Assembly (NCBI GenBank): GCA_032871835.1
Contig: CM065296.1
Span: 8,938,001-9,002,000, forward strand
DNA length: 64,000 nt
Direction: 5' to 3'
Origin: Dipteronia dyeriana
Taxonomy: Eukaryota > Streptophyta > Magnoliopsida > Sapindales > Sapindaceae
In this document: piece by piece, positions 1-11,662 of the stretch
Numbering within the stretch: position 1 is the stretch's first letter
How the letters are laid out: each line of letters begins with the position of its first letter
Program-made: the position numbers and the translations under genes
The notes under the pieces: model-generated
What the model was told of the DNA's origin: nothing
Database searches by the model: none
Seen by the model: only the letters and a program-made list of their open reading frames with translations

Positions 1-617
1 GGAATGAGAATTGGAATGGAAATGAATGGAAAACTGACTTCTTTGTTTGGTTGAGACGTTAGAATCAATATCTGAATCAATATTATTTTATTTGGTTAAA
101 AACTGAATGGAATGGAATCAACTGTATTTTGACCAAAATACCCCTAATTACAAAACATTTATAATAACATTATTTATTATGGATAATTATAATATTTTGT
201 AAATATTATATATATATACATATATATTATTACAATATATAATAATATATTATATATTATATATTATATAATATATTATATATTATATATTATATAATAT
301 AAATATATTATTATTATTATATATTATATAATTATATAATATATAAATATTATATATTATTATATTATTATATAATGTGTGTGTATATATAATAATAATA
401 AAATAATTTATATAATTAGAAAATATAATGTTCATTTTGGATAATAATAATAAAATAATAAAATAATAAAATATAAAAGTATAACTTATATAATAATAAT
501 ATATATTATAAATATTATAATTGATATTATTAATAATATTATTATTATATATTATTATATAATGTATATATATATATATATTATGTAATAAAATAATATA
601 TAATATATAATATAAAT
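1..617. mobile_element. Left part of an AT-rich MITE-like element with GGAATG-rich ends
   Basis: The first 130 bases are rich in GGAATG/GAATGGAAT words and contain a TTTGGTT word. They are followed by nearly 500 bases of almost pure A/T (TA, AAT and AATAAT runs). The same composition in mirror order occurs at 7477-7995, where an AT-rich block runs into CATTCC/GGAATG palindromes and ends in CCAAACACCACC. I infer one AT-rich inverted-repeat element whose left tip lies before base 1 and which was split by the pararetroviral copy at 618-7476. No coding potential is seen. Confidence 0.55.
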
Positions 618-714
618 AATCATCGAGGAATGTGCTCCAGTATCAAAATAGACAATGACAGGAACTGGCTTGAAATTCGACTGTGAGATGGTCGTGGAGA
701 TCTGCCGTTTCTAA

Positions 715-727
715 TGGTATCAGAGCC
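715..727 (+). other. Minus-strand primer binding site (initiator Met tRNA)
   Basis: TGGTATCAGAGCC is the complement of the 3' end of plant initiator tRNA-Met. It is the site used to prime minus-strand synthesis by caulimovirids and Ty1/copia elements. It lies about 90 bases before the first virus-like ATG (804). Confidence 0.85.
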
Positions 728-803
728 TTTTGTCCTGTTTTTCAGGCAGGAAGAATCATAATGATAGATATAAGCTAGACGAAGAGAGGGACTTTTCAAA
801 ACT

Positions 804-1640
804 ATGGCAAACAACATATCTGATAACACTCCAGCTAGACTTTCGTCTGCTATTTCTATTCGTCAAACCCAAACAAACAAAATACAGAACCCTGTTGAAT
901 ACACCTATATCCCAAAATCCGCACAAATCACTGAAACCGCTCTCCCCTTGTTGAACCCTTATACCGTGTTCAAGCGCAACAGATCACTCTCTAGAAAAGT
1001 CACTGCCCTTATCCAACATCGTTCTCCTCCGATAAAAGAATATGTCCAATCCACTGCTTTGGATAATTGCTAGATCTCTGCCTCAGCAACTGAACAATAT
1101 GTTGACCTAGAAATTGGTCAACCCCTAATTGACCAATGGATCAAAGAAGGCTACTCTCATCTGCACATCGGAGCCATACAAATAATCCTTACCCTACATG
1201 GTAGAAAAGGATTACCAGTCACGGCCAGGATTGCCCTTCTCAACACAATCTACAAACAATACGAGCACGCCATCATCGAAACGTGCCTGTCAACCCTTCA
1301 TGCAGGAAGCATTTCGCTCACCTACTATCCCAATTTCAACATCCCTTTCAGGGATCTGAATCTTCACAACTGTCTCAAGATTCAACTTCAAATAGTATGA
1401 GCTCCTATGATGCCGAATTCCTATATGGCAATTTTGCACCACCAGATTGCTTACAGGCTTCAAGATCATGCTCTTGATCTTCCCATCCCTGGACATACTG
1501 GAGATACCATCTTCATAAAAGCTGAAAAAGAAGATGAGGTTCCCACCATCATCCAGATTCCTAAACAGCTGCCCAGAGAAAAGCTCATAGAAATCATGCC
1601 TCTCAAGTGGATCACTAACTATGAAAAAACCTTTCAAAAC
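804..1640 (+). pseudogene. Caulimovirid movement-protein region, broken
   Basis: Reading from the ATG at 804, the frame resembles the movement protein (30K-type) part of caulimovirid polyproteins. The conserved core around TYYPNFNIPF (about 1324-1353) and a downstream block before SNYEK-like residues (WITNYEKTF, about 1606-1632) are the clearest signs. Known members move virus between plant cells through plasmodesmata. The frame is broken by a TAG at 1071-1073 and a TGA near 1398-1400, and then runs on in the same frame into the next region. The sequence before 804 holds no better start. Confidence 0.7.
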
Positions 1641-4052
1641 ACCAGTCCAGTTGTCGCCACAGACACCAAATTCACCAAGTTAGCCGATGGATCCATCCAG
1701 ACCACCTATGAACAAATTGGCACTTCTGTGATACAAGTAACCAGTACCCCAGCTATAGAAACACCACACAGTGCTCCTCTTGTTTTTCAGGTCCTCATGA
1801 TTCGACCTGTCACAACCGAAAAGGAGATTCCCATCCATCGTTTTGAACCTGATGGATCTCCTGTCTATACAGAAAAGATCAACGGCCATTTCATATGGGA
1901 CGTTGACCCTGAGATGTGTGATGCAGACTGTGAATGCAGAGCTTGTTACAAACCACGAAAATCGCCTTGTAAACCCATTTGCTCTCACCAAGATCCTAAG
2001 GACCCTCACAGTCCTTGGATTGGTTTACAACTAATAAAAAACAAGCCTCTCTCTATCTATGATAGAGCTCTTCAAATCCTGAAGGATGAAGGATTACTTC
2101 TTGATGAGCCAACAGAAACGGAACATATTCTGCCCCCAAATCCCTCTCTTGTGCCTTGCTTCATGGCCTCTAGCTATGATAAGGACTTTCCGTCTCTGGA
2201 ATCCTCTTCAAATCCAGAAAGGAACTTATTTTCCAGACCTTTCATTCAATCTACTGAAGTCTTACCTGACGGATCTCTCAAACAGCCATCCCAGGCTAAA
2301 CAAGTCCTCAACTGGCACACCCGTAATGCTACAGTCCAGAATAGAGTTATCCACTCTATCAACCAGAAGATTGACCAGGTCTCACATCATGTTTCCCAAC
2401 ATGACCACCAACTTCAACATCTCGACTCAACACTGCGTAACATGTATACAGACTTACAGTCGAGATTTTCCCGGTTAGATGTTGATCTCCACCAGTACAT
2501 CAACCAAGGATACTTTGGCCCTGAATTCGACAACAAAGAAAGAGAAATCAGACAACTCAAGGACCAGTTAGACCAAATAACTCGGGACCACTTTACTAGC
2601 ACACCTTATATCCCAAGGCCACATCCCTATTCTCCATCATTGATCTTCCCAACTCAGTCGCCACCACCTCATTCCAGGCCCCCTGACCATACCCAGTTTT
2701 TCAAATCAACTGGAGATATTTTCAGAAAATACCCACCTCTACCTACACATTCTGAACAGCCTTCCTCAAGCAGGACGAAAAGGTCATCTCCCCGAAAAAA
2801 GAAACCACCAAGCACCCATAAGCATTCACCACCAGATCATCAGAAGCATGCCTTTTATGCAGCTTCTCATCAATTTTCCTCTCCGGGAACCTCTGAACCC
2901 ACGGAATCCTCTTATGATTCCCCCTTTTCATGGGAAACGTATTCCCCTGATTCCTCGGGCTCTCTGGACTCCTCTGAACATGCAAATTACTCAGATCCAA
3001 ACGCATTGCCAGATCCCTCCCAGATCTATTTGGCTTCCAGAGCTGATCCACAACCATCCACCCAGACAGTTGACACATCTGAATCTTCAGATGAGACCTC
3101 TGTGGAACCAGCTTCTATGGTCGACGAATCGCCTGACCAAAGGAACAGGGCCCGGGCCCCTCCTCAGAAACCTACCAATGGCCATTGGTTTAATTTTGAC
3201 GACCTAGCTCATCGACAATGGAGAAAAAGAATGTTAGAAATGAGCGCCTGGCTCGACCTGCAGACAGCAAAAAGTGAAAACGACACAGATTCCATCTTGA
3301 GAGAATTTGTCTTCAGGTTCACTGGATCTCTCAGGGATTGGTACCAGGCTCTTGGAGAATACAAGCAACTACAACTGGTTCGATGTGGGTCTGTATCCCA
3401 TGCTGTGGGAATAATCTTTCGAGAATTTCTCGGAGATGCCTCCCAGTTCTACAAACAGACCAGACAATAGTTCTTCGACATGCGGGTCTGTTCACTAGAC
3501 AAAAGAGACATAGATTACCACTACAGGCGCATGTCTTTCAGGTACCATGCTCTCGGTGGAATCAACGATGAAACCTTAAGACAGGTATACTTGAACTCTC
3601 TCCCTATAGAGCTTCAGGGAGAACTCCAGAGAATAATTGAGCTCTCAAGCAGAGGCCTACGAGATATTACTCTAGGAGAAATCCACATGTTCAACCATAC
3701 TGCATTAGACAAACTCTGTGCCACCCAAAGAGTTTTTGCAAAAATGATCAAAGAGGGTAGAAAGTATGACAGATACTGTAAATTTCCTCCGACCTACCAC
3801 CTTAAATGCAACTCCACTGAACACTGCAACTGTAGAGCAAACAGATCCTACAAAAGAAGGCCTTCTAGGAACCAACCTCGAAAAGAGAACAATTACTCAA
3901 ACTTCAGGAGGAATAGAAAATATAAATATTACAGGAAGAAGATAAGGAGATCATGGAATAAGTCTAACAAGTGTTTTGCCTGCAGACAAGAGGGTCACTA
4001 TGCCAAGCAATGCTCAAATAAAAGAACAAAATCGGCTAAGCTCATCCAATAG
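1641..4052 (+). pseudogene. Caulimovirid linker, coiled-coil and capsid region
   Basis: One open frame runs from 1407 to a TAG at 3468-3470, and the same product continues in-frame from the next codon to 4052. In order it has a cysteine cluster (about 1915-1980, six Cys within 22 residues), a helical segment with heptad-like spacing (about 2330-2600, probable coiled coil), a long Ser/Pro-rich disordered stretch with basic patches (about 2620-3170), and a capsid-like helical part. A basic tract follows, then a CCHC zinc knuckle, CFACRQEGHYAKQC, at 3972-4013, the nucleic-acid binding signature of retroviral and pararetroviral capsid proteins. A TAG at 4050-4052 separates it from the protease region. 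Confidence 0.75.
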
Positions 4053-4130
4053 CTTAGGCAGGATGCTGAGGAAATCCCCTCAGATGCTGACATTGAATCT
4101 TTCTTCTCAGAACAAGAAGATGTCAATCAG

Positions 4131-6060
4131 TTGACCTCTTTCATGGTCCAAGATTCAGACGACTCCAGCATTTCCTCAGAACAGACAGGATACACAGATC
4201 CTGATTCTCCTTCAGAAGTCTATCAGGCCACCAGCAATGGTAGTTCGGGCTCTCAGATCAAAATCCAGATTTTAACGACAAAATATTTCAAGCCAGTTCC
4301 TGTCATTGCCTATTTTGATACTGGAGCACATTCCTCAATGATGAATCCTAACGTTCTTCCTTTGAAAGCCTGGAAAGAAGAGAAAAATGAGTTTCTAGCA
4401 GCAGATGGACAAACTTTCAACACTTACCTGATCTCCAAGCACAAGGTTGGCATACAGTTTTTCCTTTCATTCACCCTTTGGACTCAAGTCATTGGGACAC
4501 CTCTCCCAGACAAGGATATCCTCATCTGATGGGACATCTACAGCCAATCCAGAGCCATCAAGATCCTACCTAACGGAATTCGCTATAAGAAAGAATTCAA
4601 GCCTTTCATCGACATCCCCAAGATTTTCCCCCTTTCGATTATCAATCCAGATTTCCAATAAATTCAAAGGCAGCTCATCCAATTCTGCACTAACAGCCAT
4701 GCAGACTTCAAACATCCTCACTCGCTGTGGAAAAACCCTGATTTCTTCATTAGACTCTCTTTCAAACTCAATGAGGATGTCAACCCAACGAAAGCTACTC
4801 ACTCGGGAATGTCCCCCTCTGACCTATCTTTGGCAACTGAAGAATGTAAACAGCTCCTCAGCCAGAGCCTGATAGAATCCACCTCCTCCCAATGGACTTG
4901 TCAAGCTTTTTACGCTGAAAAAAGGTCAGAAAAACTCAGAGGAAAGAAAAGGCTCGTAATTGATTACAAGCCTCTCAACATCTTCCTCCTCGACGACAAG
5001 TTCCCTGTTCCTAGAGCCAATACATTGTTTTCCCAGCTTCCTGGAGCCACTGTTTTCTCTAAATTCGACTTGAAAGGAGCCTTCTGGCAAATCGGTATCC
5101 ACCCAGATGACAGACCCAAGACGGCTTTCTGCCTCCCGAATGCCCAGTACCAATGAACAGTCATACCTTTTGGCCTAAAAACAGCCCCCTCACTTTTCTA
5201 AAAGGCCGTCACCAGAATTTTTCGACCAATCCTCCATACTGCCCTGTTATACATTGACGATATCCTACTATTTTCATCAGACAATGAATCACATGATAAG
5301 CTCCTACAACAATTTCACCAGATCATTGACAAATATGGAATCATGCTATCCGATAAAAAGAGCTCAATAGGTGTTACTGACATTGAGTTCCTTGGCATGA
5401 AGATCAGAGATGGTTCCTATGTCCCTGGACCTCATCTGGCAAGACAGCTTCTTGCTTTTCCAGATTCGAACCTCTCACAAAAGCAGATTCAGCAGTTCCT
5501 TGGCATTGTCAATTATATCAGAGATTTTATCCCACAGGCAAGCCATTACACCACATGTCTGTCCAAGCTTCTTAAGAAAAATCCTCTCCCATGGGATACC
5601 TCTCACTCCGAGGCAATAACCCACCTAAAGAATGTTGCACAGAAGCCTCCACCTCTGCATATCCCATCGTCAGGACAACTCATCTTACAGACTGATGCCA
5701 GTGACCACTTCTGGGGAGCCATCCTCTTTGAAGAATCCAACGGAAAACGCCACTACTGTGGTCATGCCAGCGGATAATTCAAAGATGCCTAAAAATATTA
5801 CCACACCATCTATAAAGAGATCCTTGCTGTGAAAAATGGAATCTCCAAGTTCGACTTCCATCTCAAGACCAGGAACTTCATCATTGAAATGGATAACTCA
5901 TCTTTTCCAAAAGTTCTTGAATTCCACAACAAGCTCCCTCCAAATCCTCAGCTCCTGAGACTCAAAGACTGGTTTTCCAGATATGACTTTTCCGTCAAAC
6001 ACATCAAAGGACACCACAACATCCTCCCCGATATGCTGTCACGGCCTAGACCTATTACTC
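4131..6060 (+). pseudogene. Caulimovirid aspartic protease, reverse transcriptase and RNase H, broken
   Basis: The protease motif DTGAHSS is at about 4318-4338. Stop and frame changes near 4527 and 4680-4810 separate it from the reverse transcriptase, whose fingers/palm (SKFDLKGAFWQI, about 5059-5094) and catalytic YIDD (about 5251-5262) are readable. TGA near 5155 and TAA near 5200 interrupt it between these motifs. RNase H follows, with QTDAS (about 5689-5703) and its C-terminal HIKGHHN and PDMLSR blocks (about 5998-6048); further stops fall near 5775 and 5791. No integrase follows, consistent with a pararetrovirus. In living relatives this region copies RNA into the circular DNA genome. 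Confidence 0.85.
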
Positions 6061-6842
6061 TAATCTCCCGTGTTGGTCCTATCCCCTTAATCTACATGAT
6101 ATCTTCTCAGGCTTCTTCTTCAACAGCTCTATCTACTGTTCCACTACCTCCTACTCTCCTGCCGGAATTCTTGGCTACTCTGCCACCAAGACAAGTGCCA
6201 TCTGTCCAACAGGTTCATGATTTTGCAAAACTACATCTCCCTTCATATCTTTCACAGATCAACAGTCAGGGTTGTCACCATCAATTAGCCAATCCTAGCA
6301 AACCCTTCCTTGACCCTTTTGTATCTCCACCCTTTTACTATTATTCCGACCAGGTATTATGGTTCCTATGGTGTTTATCGGTCCTCCATCACCGTGCCAT
6401 ATTTTTTCCCCTTCAAGCATTATATGGCTTTGTCCAGAACCCAACCTCTCATAACCTTCAGACCTTCCTACAGTGGTTCAATCCTCTATCCGTTTGGCGA
6501 ACCGAACTTACTAAGCTTATAGGCCAATTACCATCTTTGGAAAATGGATCCAGAACCGGCTTCCAAAGTATGATGTATTTGGATCTTTAACAGGCCTTAC
6601 AGATACAACCCACTAGCCCAACTTCTTTGGACTTCCAACGTCAACTACGAATGGGATACTTCGTATGACTACGAAAGGCTATACCATCCCAGTATTCAGA
6701 TCCCTCTTCTCAATTTTCTTTGTGACGTCAACCATGACCGAACAGACGTCCTTTTCATCCTCCTTGATGTCCCACGGGACCCCAGCAAGGAGTTAGCACC
6801 CCTTCCAGAACTCCTATCTTCTAGATTCTCAAGACCAGACTG
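6061..6842 (+). pseudogene. Unidentified region downstream of RNase H in the pararetroviral copy
   Basis: The RNase H frame continues without a stop to 6590, giving about 180 extra residues rich in Pro, Leu and aromatic residues. A further open stretch runs to a TGA near 6841. The region sits between RNase H and the promoter. Caulimovirids usually end their polyprotein soon after RNase H, or have a small extra ORF here. I do not recognise a domain. Confidence 0.45.
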
Positions 6843-7141
6843 ACACGTGGCCTTGTTCCATTTGTGGGGCTCTCGACTCAGACGAAGAATACCACGCCAC
6901 CTGTAATCTCAGCAGCCCGTAGTATTCCCGTCCTTATCTGTATAATTATTATGTTTGCCAGCTGCCAGACCAGCTTCCTGTTATTTTCTTGACTTTGTAA
7001 AATTATTATCGTCTTTTGTCGGCCTCCGTCCTTGGCCCTATCCTTTGTATGATAAGCTTGTCCCTTGCTTGTAGAATGCTTCCTCTCCCTTTATAAGGAA
7101 GCCTCGTTCTCTCTGTAAGATCATCAGAAAATCAGAATAAA
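6723..7141 (+). promoter_or_regulatory. 35S-like pararetroviral promoter and poly(A) signal
   Basis: Upstream elements include the palindrome TGACGTCA at 6723-6730 with another GACGTC at 6744-6750 (as-1/ocs-like bZIP sites), and a G-box core CACGTG at 6844-6849. A TATA box, TATAAGG, lies at 7092-7098, which predicts transcription starting near 7120-7125. AATAAA occurs at 7136-7141, only about 15 bases after that start. The layout matches the single genomic-RNA promoter of caulimovirids. Confidence 0.65.
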
Positions 7142-7476
7142 GTTTGGGTGTTTATTTTCATATGAATTTCTAAAGTTTCTCTTGTCCTAATCTTCAGACA
7201 GTTCTATGTCTGGAACTATGATTCTTCAAGATCCCAGTATGCTCTATGCTTGCCTCATATGAGGACCCTGTATATCAGAACAGATTTTGTGTTTTCTGGT
7301 CTAGTATATCGGCTGGACACCCTGGACACATCCGGAACCAGAATGTTGCTGGCTAGGATGAACTCAGGTTTAACAATGCCAAGTACTGACTGGTTTATGG
7401 CTTAAGACCTCCATCCATCTCTGTCTGAAAGTACCCTGTTAAGGCCGTTGAGGAAAGGCCATTTGTGGGGAAATTG

Positions 7477-7995
7477 AATTGTATAATAATATATATATAT
7501 ATATATTATAATATTTATTATAATATATATTATGTATAATACATAATATATATATATATATTGGATAATAATAATATAATATAAAAGTATAAATAATATA
7601 AAATAATATATATATATATATTATAATACATAACGTATATATTATATTAATAATATATATATATATAATATGTAATAATATAAGATATGCAACAATAATA
7701 TATATATAATAATATATATTATGATAATATATATATATATATATATATATGTTATTTTTGGAAATGAGGGTATTTTTGGAATTGAGTTGGAGATAGAGGG
7801 TTATTTTTTGAAGATAAAATGTGTTAATGGAATGGAATGGGCATTCCATTGGTTTGTGAATGGAATGCCCATTCCACCAAAATGGTGGAATCCACATTCC
7901 AATGGAATGCCCATTCATTCCATTGGCATTTACCAAACCAAACAAATGGAATAGATTTCTTTCCATTCCATTCCACCCAACCAAACACCACCTTA
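7477..7995. mobile_element. Right part of the AT-rich MITE-like element
   Basis: About 280 bases of TA/AAT-rich DNA are followed by a palindromic GGAATG/CATTCC block (7830-7975) and the end CCAACCAAACACCACC. Plant MITEs often end in such GGTG-GTTTGG/CCAAAC-CACC termini. It is the mirror of 1-617. Confidence 0.55.
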
Positions 7996-8365
7996 GAGTT
8001 TTAGACCATTTGATCATATTTTATGGCAACATATTTTCATCAATTTCTTTTCAAAATCAACTTCAAACTTCGACTCAAATCATATTTTGATATAAAAATT
8101 TCATGTAAACTTGTAAATAATATACATATTTCAATTAATTTCAAATTTAAGAAAACCATTTGAATTAAAAACCCTAAACCTTATGCAAATGTTTTTTTTT
8201 TTTGGAAAACATAATGATATATGTGTTCTTAATTATAAGGTTAAAGATTGAAAGATTATCTTAATTATGTAATATGTTGTTGACAACCGAACTATTACAT
8301 ATCTAAACCAAAAAATAAAGATTGTGTCGGTTATGCGTCACATCTGGAGTTTCTTGTTAATTTTT
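7996..8365. other. AT-rich intergenic stretch
   Basis: AT-rich DNA with a T-run at 8191-8202. I see no ORF with codon structure, no terminal repeats and no RNA gene. Confidence 0.5.
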
Positions 8366-8582
8366 TATCAATTTATTAAATTGTCTTTGTTTTCAAACTT
8401 TAAACAACAATGCAATGATTGGTTAGTTATATGTTTTTATTATAGATCCTCAACAATTTCAGAAAATTATTACTTGTACGATCTTTTAAATTTGGTATTA
8501 TGGATTTTTTTTTCTTAACTTGAATTAAAATAAATATATTTGAGTTCACATTAAAAGTGTTTTGGTCCATTTAGGTCAATTA

Positions 8583-9854
8583 GGGTGCGTTTGGTATGTG
8601 GGACGGGACGGGACAACGTGAGACAACTTCCCACGTTTGGTACGCTATTAGCTTGGGACAGGACAGGACAACATGAGACAAAAACCGTAAAAAGTTGTCT
8701 CATCTCAAACCCTTGGCCAGCTTTGTCCCATGCATGGGACAAGACTGGAAAAGACATTTTTGCCCTCAAACCTTCCAAAAATTTACATACATATATATAC
8801 ACCACCAATTGAATCACAAATTCTCTCTCTCCTTCGTTCGATCGTTCATCTCTGGAGATCAAACTCATCACCACCAACACCCAAATCAAACCCAGTCTGA
8901 AAAAAGAGAAAGAATCGAACTCAATCGAAGTTGAGTTTCGTGGTGACCAGTGTTTTCTGCGACTGGGTTTGCTGGGTTTCGCGGCGGCGGCGAGGTTGTG
9001 GGTTTCACGGTGGCGATGAGGTTTGTGGGTTTCATTGTGTTTTCTGTGACTGGGTTTGCTAGGTTTAATCGCAACGGCGGCGAGGTTTGTGGGTTTCATG
9101 GTAGTGACAAGGTTTATGGGTTTCGCGGCGCCTGGGTTTGCTTGGTTTCGCGGTGACGGCGAGGTTTAGGGTTTGGCTCCATTTCTAATTGGGTTCGATG
9201 TGTTCATGGTTCATTTGGCTACCATCCTCATTACTGGAACTGAAATCAACCAAGTTCCTCATCTTTAACAACCCAGTTCGTTTGTTTTGAGTGAGAGAAG
9301 CTGTTGGATAATGATGATGGATTGATCGTGATGATTATCACGATGAGTTGATGACTTTTTTATTTTTGTTATTTTTATTGTTAGTTTGTGATATGGAAAC
9401 AAAAAGTGCTCAGTATGAAGAAAACCAGACTAATGTGTTAGTTTGTCATCTGGAAAACAAATGTGTTTGTTAGTAAGGTTCATTGATTTGCAATTAATGA
9501 TGGTATGAACAAGATCAAGTTGTTGTTTTCTTGTTATGCTTTTGTATTGTGTGTAGATCAGGCGATAAACTTGATAAACTTGATGTCTTGATGATGTACT
9601 AAGTTCAACGATTGTAGTTCAGATGTTGTTGCTTTATAGTTTTTTTTAATCTTTAAAGTCTCTAAAATTAATAAGGGATCTCTAGTAATTTAAACCTCTT
9701 GTCTCATCATGTATTAGTCATACCAAACGTATAATAGTATAGTTAAGAGTTCTGTCCCAAGCCATCCAAACACGATACAGAATAACTTATCATGTCCCGT
9801 CATGTCCTGTCATGTCTCGTTCAGTCATGTCACATCCAGATGTCAAATGCACCC
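8583..9854. mobile_element. Non-autonomous PIF/Harbinger-like element with TTA target duplication
   Basis: The element starts GGGTGCGTTTGG and ends CAAATGCACCC, an inverted repeat, with TTA on both sides (8580-8582 and 9855-9857). Subterminal GGGACGGGAC words on the left are mirrored by GTCCCGTCATGTCC words on the right. Three-base TWA duplications and GGG-rich tips fit PIF/Harbinger. Sister unit B at about 13087-13100 reads CAATTGTGGAC at this position and so records the unoccupied site. No transposase is visible. The middle (8936-9170) holds irregular repeats of GGCGAGGTTTGTGGGTTTC. Confidence 0.8.
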
Positions 9855-10643
9855 TTATGGACAAAAAAAATAAAGTATATTAATTGTTGGGGGTAAATAT
9901 GGGATAATTTTGAAGAAAAAAAATTTATTACTCAACAACATTTGTCTAACTAATGCTCAATTGTCCAAAATATTTGTTCAAATTCATGCTCAGATAATGT
10001 GATATATGAGTTCTCAACACAATGTAAATCATGAGATGGTTTTGTGAGTGATGTGTTAGATACAATTCAAATGCTACATCATCATGGTATAAATTTGAGC
10101 ATATATTTTGTATTTTTCCTTTTCATTTCATATTGGATCACTCACTACGCTTGTTTATCTTGATTTCCTACTTATTTTACGTATCATTTTGACCATTATC
10201 AGTTTTTTTATTTCAGTATGTTATATTATAATGGCATTTCCTAAGTAAATTGCACATTGAACATCAAGGAGTTTCTAAGACTCGATTAAAGTTCTTATTT
10301 ATCCATATACATGCTACTTTTAAGGTCCTGATTATATTTTAAGTAGAAAATTGGTATGATTAATTCTTATGTTTGAACAAAACTCACTACCCCTTAGTTC
10401 AACCATACGAATTCATTGTATTTGCTTTGAATTATTCAAGGGTTCATAGTTTTACATGTGACCATTGTATTTGTTTTGAATTATTCAAGGATCCATACTT
10501 TTATATGTGGCCCTAACGAATCTAGGTGCATGCATAATGAGTCAGATTTCTCCTTTATATGTATTTCTTTAATTAATACTTCACTCAAGCTCTTACTTTT
10601 TTCTAGAGTGACTCATTTTTTGTTATGTGTTTATATTTTTCAG

Positions 10644-10900
10644 TGTTTAGAGAAGAAAAGAAAGAGATGAGGAGTTTGGAAGAGTTTAACTTGATTGACG
10701 GTTAGTGTTTTGACCTACCGATAAAGATGATGGAAAAGGTAGTTAATGGCAACGAGTCTTTAAAAATAGATTTATTGACAAAGTCAGTCGTAAAAGACTT
10801 TGTGCGAAAGTTATTGGCTTGAAATTATCTAAATTTCAGTATTAAATAAAATCAGGAGTAAGAGCAACAAAATTGTTCGAGATTATCTCAATTTCACAAT
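10644..10900 (+). pseudogene. Exon-like segment of unknown gene, copy A
   Basis: A pyrimidine tract and CAG (10636-10643) resemble a 3' splice site. The frame after it reads as a charged helical protein (MEKVVNGNESLKIDLLTK at about 10729-10780), with stops where unit C keeps sense codons. The family is not recognised. It is retained in all three units. Confidence 0.4.
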
Positions 10901-11662
10901 CCCGAAGAAAATAAAAAAACCAGATCATGGTCGAGATGTGAGGGGTCAACCATAATCTACACTCACATCATTTCTTATGATTATTCAACTACATAAATCA
11001 ATAAAAAAGAGGGTTCAAAAACTGTATTTAACTTATTAACTCAATATATTAATAATCAATATTTTGAATCCAAATAAATGTTCTCTAAGTTTAAGATTAT
11101 GTAATTAATGTTTAGATACAGAAATTTAATCAATGATTAACCAATAATTAGTACTAATCAATGATTAACCAATAATTAAACTTTAAAGGTGCAGATTGAC
11201 CGAGTGATATGAAGGATCTATTTCGAGTAACTTGTCCCTAATGGAAGCTTCAAAACAATTTTTACAGCAATTGATAAATGTTTCTACAGCAATCGATAAA
11301 TGTTTCTACAGCAATCATGCTTTTACACAATAAGAAATTTCTTGCAACTGATATCGAAATTTCCAATTACCTTCCTACCGGTTCACGTTCTTTGTAGACT
11401 ACATAAAAATAGCACACTGATGGTAACCTTCTTATACACATTTCTTTTTTTTCTTTTTTTAATTTTAAATACATAGAAAGTCCACTATTGCAATGAAACC
11501 AAACATAATGAGCATTGGTTGCTTTGAGTTTCTTTTCACAGCAACCATCAACATCAACTAGTCTTAATGTGTTGAATCATATTAACTTGAGTTATGTAAA
11601 TCTTTGTAAATTCTTTGATTCATTGATACAGATAATTTCACTAAGTTTCATTGAGGTGTTAT

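Larger units (their letters stand above)
618..7476 (+). mobile_element. Endogenous pararetrovirus copy (Caulimoviridae), degenerate
   Basis: The segment has the caulimovirid order on one strand: a Met-tRNA primer site, a movement-protein region, a long linker with coiled coil, a capsid region ending in a CCHC knuckle, an aspartic protease, reverse transcriptase, RNase H, a tail of unknown function and a 35S-like promoter. There are no long terminal repeats and no integrase, which separates it from Ty3/gypsy elements. The promoter and leader lie at the right end and the primer site at the left end, as expected for a circular genome opened in the leader before integration. At least six stop codons interrupt the coding part, so it cannot be expressed as a polyprotein. 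The genus is uncertain. Insertion within TA-rich DNA resembles what is reported for florendoviruses, but the assignment needs an RT phylogeny. Confidence 0.85.

Noticed and set aside
7439..8017. Minus-strand ORF of 192 codons full of Tyr/Ile
   Set aside because: It is a translation of TA/AAT repeats and the GGAATG palindromes of the MITE.
8551..9156. Open frames in the Harbinger-like element
   Set aside because: They come from GC-rich irregular repeats (GGCGAGGTTTGTGGG). No transposase motif is present and the frames start and stop within repeats.
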